Assembly (NCBI GenBank): GCA_934647165.1
Contig: CAKUFA010000002.1
Location: forward strand, 1 to 64,000
Direction: 5' to 3'
DNA length: 64,000 bases
Source of the DNA: an uncultured Clostridia bacterium
Lineage (GTDB): Bacteria; Bacillota; Clostridia; Christensenellales; Aristaeellaceae
Shown: one piece after another, positions 59,190 through 64,000 of the stretch
Numbering within the stretch: the first letter of the stretch is position 1
Layout of the letters: every line of letters begins with the position of its first letter
Notes under the pieces: generated by a model
Told to the model about the DNA's origin: nothing
Databases searched by the model: none
Seen by the model: only the letters and a program-made list of their open reading frames with translations
Translations under genes and position numbers: made by a program

Positions 59190-60704
59190 ATGGAGCACCT
59201 ATTCATTTGGCAGAGCTGGTATCTTTACATTGTGATCGCCGTGGTTCTGGTGCTGTTTTTGCTGGTTTTCATGAAAAACTACGTGAAGGTGCCGCCCAAC
59301 GTGGCGCTGATCGTCTCTGGCCGTAAGCACAGATATAAGGTCAAGGATGAGAATGGAAAAATCGTGGTGAAGGTGTTTGGCTACCGCATTGTGCGCGGCG
59401 GTTCCACGTTCGTCATTCCGTTCTTTGAACGGGTGGACCAGCTGAACCTTGGCATCATGCAGGTGGACATCAAAACCACGCAGCCTGTGCCTAGCCAGGA
59501 GTACATTGGCATGATGGTGGACGGTGTGGCGAACATCAAGATTGGCAGCGACGATGTGTCCGTAGCCACGGCGGCGGAGCAGTTCCTCGGCTGGAAGCAG
59601 CCGGAAATTGCAGGCGTAGCCATGCAGGTGCTGGAAGGCAACATGCGTGAGATCATCGGCCGCATGACCATTTCCGACCTGGTGCAGAACCGCGACAAAT
59701 TTGCCCAAGAAACCCAGCGTGCGGCAACCCTGGACATGAAAAACATGGGCCTTGAAATTGTGAACCTGACGATTCAGAATTTCTCGGACAATGACGGCGT
59801 GCTGGAAACGCTGGCTGTACGCAACATTGCTGAAAAGAAGCGCGACGCGGACATTGCCCGTGCTGATGCGGAGCGCGACACGCTGATTCGCCAGTCCCAG
59901 GCCGATCAGGAAGGCAAGAAAGCCCGTGCTGAGGCGGACGCCATCATTGCCGGGCAGGAAAAGGATCTGGAGCTGCGCAAGGCGGAATACCGCGCCGAGC
60001 AGGACAAGGCGCGCGCAGAAGCCGACCTGGCCTACAAGGTGCAGCAGGAATCCAGCCGCAAGGCGTTGGAAGCCGAGCATGCCGCTGCGGAAATGATCCG
60101 CTTGCAAAAGGAAACCGAATTGCAGGCTCAGCAGGTGCAGATCGAGCGCGAGCGGCTGTCCATTGAGATTCGTGAAAAAGCGCAGGCGGAGCGCGATGCG
60201 CAGATTGCCCGTGCTGAAGCGGAAAAGGCCGTTGTGCAGGCACAGGCCGAAGCGGAGCTCTTCCGCCGCCAGAAGGAGGCGGAAGCCCAACTGATTCAGA
60301 CCCAGAAGGAGGCGGAGGGAATCCGCCTGCGGGGCGAAGCGGAAGCCGACGCCGCCATGGTGCGCGCCGCCAAAGAAGCGGAAGCCATTCGCCTGAAGGG
60401 TGAAGCGGAAGCGGAAGCGCTGCTCAAGCGTGCAGAGGCCATGCAGCAGTATGGTCAGGCCGCCATGATGGACATGCTGATTGAAAAACTGCCTGAAATG
60501 GCGCGCGCGGTGGCTGAACCCCTGTCCAAGACGGATAAGATTATCCTGTTCGGTGAGGGCGGCGCGTCCTCCATGGTGCGGGATACCACAGGCACCATGA
60601 TGCAGACCTTTGAAGCGGTGAAGGAAGCCGTTGGGTTAGACATTCCCAAAATGATTAAAGATGTGACCACTGGCGGCCTGGTTGGCAAGGACAAGGACGC
60701 ATAA
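59190..60704 (+). CDS. floT: Flotillin family protein (FloT/YuaG-like)
   Basis: The 504-residue membrane-microdomain scaffold has one N-terminal hydrophobic hairpin (about residues 10-30), the SPFH domain (about 32-200, with VPPNVALIVSG and VPSQEYIGMMVDGVANIKIG), a long Glu/Ala-rich coiled coil (about 220-430) with many EAEA repeats, and a flotillin C-terminal region ending in a Gly/Lys tail. Length and order match FloT rather than the shorter FloA. ATG 59190 follows GGAGGTGG. NfeD, the usual partner, is not adjacent. Confidence 0.9.
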   Translation: MEHLFIWQSWYLYIVIAVVLVLFLLVFMKNYVKVPPNVALIVSGRKHRYKVKDENGKIVVKVFGYRIVRGGSTFVIPFFERVDQLNLGIMQVDIKTTQPVPSQEYIGMMVDGVANIKIGSDDVSVATAAEQFLGWKQPEIAGVAMQVLEGNMREIIGRMTISDLVQNRDKFAQETQRAATLDMKNMGLEIVNLTIQNFSDNDGVLETLAVRNIAEKKRDADIARADAERDTLIRQSQADQEGKKARAEADAIIAGQEKDLELRKAEYRAEQDKARAEADLAYKVQQESSRKALEAEHAAAEMIRLQKETELQAQQVQIERERLSIEIREKAQAERDAQIARAEAEKAVVQAQAEAELFRRQKEAEAQLIQTQKEAEGIRLRGEAEADAAMVRAAKEAEAIRLKGEAEAEALLKRAEAMQQYGQAAMMDMLIEKLPEMARAVAEPLSKTDKIILFGEGGASSMVRDTTGTMMQTFEAVKEAVGLDIPKMIKDVTTGGLVGKDKDA

Positions 60705-60740
60705 GATCTTTGCCTGTCGGACAATTTTGCAGCAAAACGC

Positions 60741-60777
60741 AAACAGCGTGACTTTCGCAGCCACGCTGTTTGTTTTT
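60741..60777 (+). terminator. Intrinsic terminator after the flotillin gene
   Basis: AAACAGCGTG (60741-60750) pairs with CACGCTGTTT (60762-60771) and is followed by GTTTTTG. Confidence 0.88.
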
Positions 60778-60824
60778 GTATAGAAAATCCTGCGCTTGGA
60801 TCAGCGCTTCTTCTTATACAGAAA

Positions 60825-60848
60825 GGCGTTCCTCCGAAAAGGAACGCC
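60825..60848. repeat. Left copy of the duplicated hairpin around repeat copy 2
   Basis: An 8-bp stem, GGCGTTCC with GGAACGCC (24 bases in all), recurs at 61055-61078 with two differences. On the minus strand it is followed by TTTC, so it may terminate the CD1247-type operon. Confidence 0.75.
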
Positions 60849-61054
60849 ACAGACTGTCGATAAACCTTATGAGGAGGTGACGACGGGGCGCTAGCCCCTC
60901 TGTCTGGATTCGTATCGATCGGCTATGCCAGTCGTGCGGGTCGGTTTCGACCAGAGCCGAAACCATTCCTTGCATTTTTCACGGCCGTCAGCTTTGCTGA
61001 CAGTGAAAAATGTAAATTCGGCAAAGTGGCAAAGCCGCTTTGTCGACACGCTGG
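60849..61054. mobile_element. Roughly 206-bp multi-hairpin dispersed repeat, copy 2
   Basis: Second copy of the element at 26996-27200, same orientation on the plus strand and again between convergent genes (flotillin and the CD1247-type protein). The 40-base hairpin at 60973-61012 is identical to 27121-27160. The last hairpin (61018-61046) keeps all 13 pairs although two A-T pairs have become G-T pairs. GGTTTCG/CGAAACC (60943-60964) is also kept. The ends are less perfect inverted repeats than in copy 1 (CTGTCGATAAA, TTTGTCGACACG). No protein is encoded. Confidence 0.75.
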
Positions 61055-61078
61055 GGCGTTTCTCGGAAAAGGAACGCC
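61055..61078. repeat. Right copy of the duplicated hairpin around repeat copy 2
   Basis: Near-duplicate of 60825-60848 (two mismatches in 24). No T-run follows on the plus strand, as expected if the flotillin transcript already ends at 60777. Confidence 0.7.
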
Positions 61079-61109
61079 CTGCATGCAGAAAAGGATTGCG
61101 CAGCGGTGC

Positions 61110-61610
61110 TTACTCCTTATCTTCGTCCTCCAGCAGCTCGGGGAAAACGGGTTTGCCGCAGGCGGGGCAGCGATAATCCTCATCGAAGTCTACGCTGGAA
61201 GCCTTGAACTGAAGCTCACGGCCGCAGTGAGGGCAAGCGTAGGAGATGACCTCATCCTCGTCCATTTCTTCTTCAGGATCTTCGTCCTCTTCGTTCTCAT
61301 CGTCTTCATCACGGCAATCATCGCAGTCGCAATCATCGTCGTGCTCATAGCCATCCTCGTCGTCTTCGGCCAGCTCTTCGTCATCATCGTCAAAGAGGGT
61401 TTCTTCCAGGTCGGCCAGGTCGTCGTCAATGCTCTCCACATACTCGCTCAGCTCGCCGTGGGCGTTGGTCATCTGTTCCATTTCCTCGGTGATATCGCCC
61501 AGCGTATCCAGGATTTCCAGAATCAGCCGATGGGAGTCCTTCTCCATGTTCAGCTTCATGCCAGCGGCCAGACCCTTCAAATAGCTCACGCGATCAGTCA
61601 ACTTGCTCAT
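61110..61610 (-). CDS. CD1247-type acidic zinc-ribbon protein
   Basis: The 166-residue cytoplasmic protein starts with the clostridial CD1247 N-terminal helix (RVSYLKGLAAGMKL). A helical region and an extremely acidic central tract (about residues 70-120, mostly Asp/Glu with a CDCDDC cluster) follow. It ends in a zinc ribbon (CPHCG and CPACG). The molecular function is unknown. It sits last in a pepP-efp-CD1247 operon, an arrangement I recall as conserved in Clostridia, which hints at a translation-related role. ATG 61610 follows AAGGAGG. Confidence 0.85.
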   Translation of the reverse strand: MSKLTDRVSYLKGLAAGMKLNMEKDSHRLILEILDTLGDITEEMEQMTNAHGELSEYVESIDDDLADLEETLFDDDDEELAEDDEDGYEHDDDCDCDDCRDEDDENEEDEDPEEEMDEDEVISYACPHCGRELQFKASSVDFDEDYRCPACGKPVFPELLEDEDKE

Positions 61611-61677
61611 TGTCTATTCCTCCTTGTGGAACAAAATCTGCCCGGGGATTTCTCCACCGGGCAGCGTTGTGTCAGTT

Positions 61678-62235
61678 TTACGCGCGCTCCATGTACTCGC
61701 CCGTGCGGGTATCCACGCGGATCATGTCGCCGGTGTTGATGAACAGCGGTACCTGCAGGCTGTAGCCGGTTTCCAGCTTGGCGGGCTTGTAGGTGTTGGA
61801 GGCCGTGTCACCCTTGAAGCCGGGCTCGGTGTCGGCAACTTCCAGCGTCACAAAGTTGGGCGCTTCCACGGAGAAGGCGTTGCCCTTGAAGAAACGCACG
61901 GTCACATTGGTGCCTTCCTTCACAAACGGGATGGCGTCCTCCACCTGGTCGTGGTTCAGGGGCAGCTGCTCGTAGGTCTCGTTGTCCATGAAGTAATACA
62001 GGTCGCCGTCGTTGTAGACGTACTGCATTTCCTTGGTTTCAATGATGGCCTTGGGCATTTTGTCGGTGGGGTTGAAGGAGCGCTCTACCACTGCGCCGGT
62101 CATCACGTTCTTGATCTTGGTGCGAACGAAAGCCGCGCCCTTGCCGGGCTTCACGTGCTGGAAGTCCACGATGGTCCACACGCCGCCGTCCCATTCAACC
62201 GTGATGCCCTTTTTGAAATCGCCTGCCGTAATCAT
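61678..62235 (-). CDS. efp: Elongation factor P
   Basis: Relieves ribosome stalling at polyproline. The 185-residue product has the three-domain length and the loop VKPGKGAAF with Lys32, the residue that is modified in many bacteria. The C-terminal signature region reads LEVADTEPGFKGDTASN. No epmA/epmB genes are present, and the modification system cannot be told. ATG 62235 follows ACGGAGGA. It lies between pepP and the CD1247-type gene. Confidence 0.97.
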   Translation of the reverse strand: MITAGDFKKGITVEWDGGVWTIVDFQHVKPGKGAAFVRTKIKNVMTGAVVERSFNPTDKMPKAIIETKEMQYVYNDGDLYYFMDNETYEQLPLNHDQVEDAIPFVKEGTNVTVRFFKGNAFSVEAPNFVTLEVADTEPGFKGDTASNTYKPAKLETGYSLQVPLFINTGDMIRVDTRTGEYMERA

Positions 62236-62271
62236 GATACATTCCTCCGTCTATTCTTCTTTTTTCGTTGT

Positions 62272-63354
62272 TTACAGAATGATGAGTTCCTTGGGTGCGG
62301 TGGTTAGCGCCTCGTGGCCGTTTTCGGTCACAAGCACGGTGTTTTCCACACGCACGCCGCCAATGCCGGGAAGATATACGCCCGGCTCCACGGTGATGAC
62401 CATACCGGGCTTCACCGTGTCATGGCAGGAAGGGCTGAAGCGTGGATTTTCGTGGATGTCGATGCCAACGGCATGTCCCAAGCCATGGCCGAAGCGGCCG
62501 GCATAACCCTGGCTGTCAATGTAGTCCCGGGCAATTTTGTCGATGTCGAAGCAATTCTTGCCGGGTGCAACCACATCTTCCGCCATGCACTGGGCGCGCA
62601 GCACCGTGTCGTACACACGCTTCATTTCATCCGAGGGTTGTCCCAGGGCAACGGTCCGCGTCATGTCCGAGCAATAGCCGCCCACCTTGCAGCCGAAGTC
62701 CATGGTGATCATGTCACCCTTCTCCAGCTTTTTGTCCGTGGGGATGGCATGGCACAGGCTGCCGTTGACACCGGAGGCGATGATGGTGTCAAAGGAATTG
62801 CCCTGTGCACCCAGCTTCAGCTGAATGAAATCCAGCTCAATGCGGAGCTCCTTTTCGGTCATGCCCTCATGGATGCGGGGAAGCACCTGCTCAAAGGCGC
62901 GGCTGGTGATGTCGCATGCAGCGCGGATGGCCGCTGCTTCCGCGGCGGTTTTTACCTGCCGGAGCACCTCGGGGGCTTGATCCAGGGGCAGATAACGCAC
63001 CTTGTTGCCCACGGCGCTCTTCAATGCCTCGAAATCCTTTACCGTCAGGTAATCATCCTCATACCGCAGGGAAGTAACGCTATCTTCTTCACAGAAACGG
63101 GAAATCCACTGACTGTGGCTCATTCCCTTTTCCGTCATAACCACCTGGAAGGCGGGAGCCTGGCGCTCGGCCTGTTCGGTGTAGCGGAAGTCTGTGATGA
63201 TGACCCGGCGCTTGCCGGAAATGAACACCGCGCCTTCACCTGTGTATCCCTCCGTGAGGTAGAACATATTGGAGGGATTATGCACGGCCACAGCGTCGGC
63301 CGCACTTAAATTCAGTTGCTGAATCAGCCGTTCGGAAGATGTCACGTGTTTCAC
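62272..63354 (-). CDS. pepP: Xaa-Pro aminopeptidase/proline dipeptidase (M24)
   Basis: The 360-residue metallopeptidase cleaves the bond before proline. The N-terminal creatinase-like domain is about 1-130. The M24 pita-bread domain carries the two-metal ligands in MDFGCKVGG and SDMTRT (Asp pair), GHGLGHAVG (His), ITVEPGVY (Glu) and VRVENTV (Glu). The first gene of the operon, it precedes efp by 36 bases. ATG 63354 has AAAGGCAGTG upstream. Confidence 0.93.
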   Translation of the reverse strand: MKHVTSSERLIQQLNLSAADAVAVHNPSNMFYLTEGYTGEGAVFISGKRRVIITDFRYTEQAERQAPAFQVVMTEKGMSHSQWISRFCEEDSVTSLRYEDDYLTVKDFEALKSAVGNKVRYLPLDQAPEVLRQVKTAAEAAAIRAACDITSRAFEQVLPRIHEGMTEKELRIELDFIQLKLGAQGNSFDTIIASGVNGSLCHAIPTDKKLEKGDMITMDFGCKVGGYCSDMTRTVALGQPSDEMKRVYDTVLRAQCMAEDVVAPGKNCFDIDKIARDYIDSQGYAGRFGHGLGHAVGIDIHENPRFSPSCHDTVKPGMVITVEPGVYLPGIGGVRVENTVLVTENGHEALTTAPKELIIL

Positions 63355-63402
63355 TGCCTTTCCCGGCTTTTGCCCTCTTCAGGGCAAAAAAGTCCGTAAA
63401 TC

Positions 63403-63431
63403 ATTGTATCACAAATCTTTCGGCTTGAAAA
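63403..63431 (-). promoter_or_regulatory. Probable promoter of pepP-efp-CD1247
   Basis: On the minus strand TACAAT (63408-63403) has a TTTTCA at about 17 bases upstream. A palindromic hairpin (TTTTGCCCT/AGGGCAAAA, 63369-63390) lies in the short leader. Confidence 0.5.
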
Positions 63432-63484
63432 GGCTTTTTTTCACGAATTATGCAAAAGGAGAAACGCAAGTTGTTTCGGACGGA

Positions 63485-63527
63485 AATTTGATGGGAAGCA
63501 TCCTTAATTTGATGGGAAGCATCCTTA
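63485..63527. repeat. Two tandem copies of a 21-bp unit
   Basis: AATTTGATGGGAAGCATCC and its flank repeat perfectly with a period of 21. The unit is itself partly palindromic (GATG...CATC). It lies between the pepP promoter and a terminator. Confidence 0.8.
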
Positions 63528-63533
63528 AAAAGA

Positions 63534-63568
63534 AAGGAGCCATTTTTCCAAACAGCTCCTTCTTTTTT
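63534..63568. terminator. Terminator of the SGNH hydrolase gene
   Basis: AAGGAGC (63534-63540) pairs with GCTCCTT (63555-63561). T-rich runs follow on both strands (CTTTTTT on plus; TTTCTTTTT on minus). Confidence 0.7.
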
Positions 63569-63576
63569 GCAAATTT

Positions 63577-64000
63577 TCAGGCTGTGGCTTCCCATGCGCC
63601 GCGAGCCCAGGCAAGAGCGGCGCGCGCAATAAGCTCCTGTCCGGCGGGGGTGGGATGAATACCGTCCAGGCAGTAGAGCGCAGGAAGGTGCGGCTGATCG
63701 AGAAACACCTGCCGCAGGTCAAATAGCGGCACGTGCAGCTCGCCTGCCACATCCCGCACGGCCTGCGCGTAGCGTTCCTGCCAGCGGTAGATATGCTCCA
63801 CATCCCCTAAATATTGCTCAATGCGCTCCGCATCGCGGCCATGGCTGACCCAGGCAAAATAGCGCTGGCTTACCAGCGGCGGCGGGGTGACCAGCAGGGG
63901 TGTGAGCTGTCGCTGCCGTGCTGCTTCTACAAACATGCCAAGCAGTGCGCGAAATTCCGAAAGCGGGGTTTTCCCATCGTGTGCAAGCTCGGGCGATGCG
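63577..64000 (-). CDS. SGNH/GDSL hydrolase, 3' part (runs off the right edge)
   Basis: The frame is open to the end of the window, so the N terminus lies outside. The visible 140 or so residues include a block III-like VTPPPL segment, LFDLRQVF, and the catalytic LDGIHPTPAGQELIA (Asp-x-x-His). This is the C-terminal half of an SGNH esterase or acetylhydrolase. Upstream residues DGKTPLSEFRALLGMFVEAA continue the same frame, so a start at 63936 would be false. No signal sequence can be judged. Confidence 0.85.
   Translation of the reverse strand, partial: ASPELAHDGKTPLSEFRALLGMFVEAARQRQLTPLLVTPPPLVSQRYFAWVSHGRDAERIEQYLGDVEHIYRWQERYAQAVRDVAGELHVPLFDLRQVFLDQPHLPALYCLDGIHPTPAGQELIARAALAWARGAWEATA

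Noticed and set aside
63485..63527. Possible CRISPR-like direct repeats
   Set aside because: Only two units in direct tandem with no spacers and no cas genes.

Overview
The window reads as chromosomal DNA of a GC-rich, anaerobic, probably gut-dwelling member of the Clostridia (Bacillota). The signs are three tRNA-sensing T-box leaders (cysS, ileS, proS), RNase Y, ParA/ParB of the Soj/Spo0J type, a pepP-efp-CD1247-type operon, a YlbJ-like sporulation membrane protein, a radical-SAM maturase, and GTG/TTG starts behind strong AGGAGG ribosome binding sites. No rRNA, CRISPR array, prophage or complete insertion sequence was seen. Two tRNA-Ser genes are present.

Layout. 1-440: scar of two mobile-element-type gene remnants (an antisense HTH fragment and an HNH nuclease fragment). 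540-7550: T-box-cysS, a small membrane protein, a TetR-type regulator, tRNA-Ser(GCT) and tRNA-Ser(TGA), T-box-ileS of the eukaryotic-like class. 7670-18830: a housekeeping run on the plus strand: a GH4-like protein lacking the usual metal-binding motifs, an RNA methyltransferase, a pseudouridine synthase, WalJ, a CPBP protease, an ABC-F protein, a nucleoside-hydrolase-like protein, an HTH/S24 regulator, a eukaryotic-type hexokinase and a radical SAM maturase. 18900-19353: a frameshifted GNAT pseudogene. 19620-26904: T-box-proS, rny behind a long leader, an ABC exporter and a GNAT-mannose-6-phosphate isomerase fusion. 27264-32636, minus strand: metH, metF, a phospholipase-D-type cardiolipin synthase and a GNAT. 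32755-37558: a HAD phosphatase and an iron-type ABC importer (binding protein, fused permease, ATPase). 37949-44352: parA, parB, then a surface-glycan group (sugar transferase, split transketolase, LicD) and tgt.

44922-58177 is the most metabolically distinctive stretch: a leucine-rich-repeat lipoprotein, a DUF6259-like hydrolase, a CUT1-type sugar importer without its ATPase, a secreted DUF4185 protein, a cytoplasmic DUF2961/GH172 enzyme, an MFS transporter and an (alpha/alpha)6-toroid protein. DUF4185 and DUF2961 are the families that include GH183 endo-D-arabinanases and GH172 alpha-D-arabinofuranosidases/difructose-anhydride enzymes, so I infer uptake and degradation of an unusual furanoside glycan (D-arabinan-like or alpha-fructofuranoside). 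58143-64000 holds the YlbJ-like protein, a flotillin, the CD1247-efp-pepP operon and the end of an SGNH hydrolase.

The most unusual sequence feature is a roughly 205-bp, multi-hairpin, non-coding repeat present twice (26996-27200 and 60849-61054). Both copies sit between convergent genes, and each is flanked by two copies of a different local terminator-like hairpin, as if the element inserts into terminators and duplicates the whole hairpin. Base changes between the copies mostly preserve pairing.
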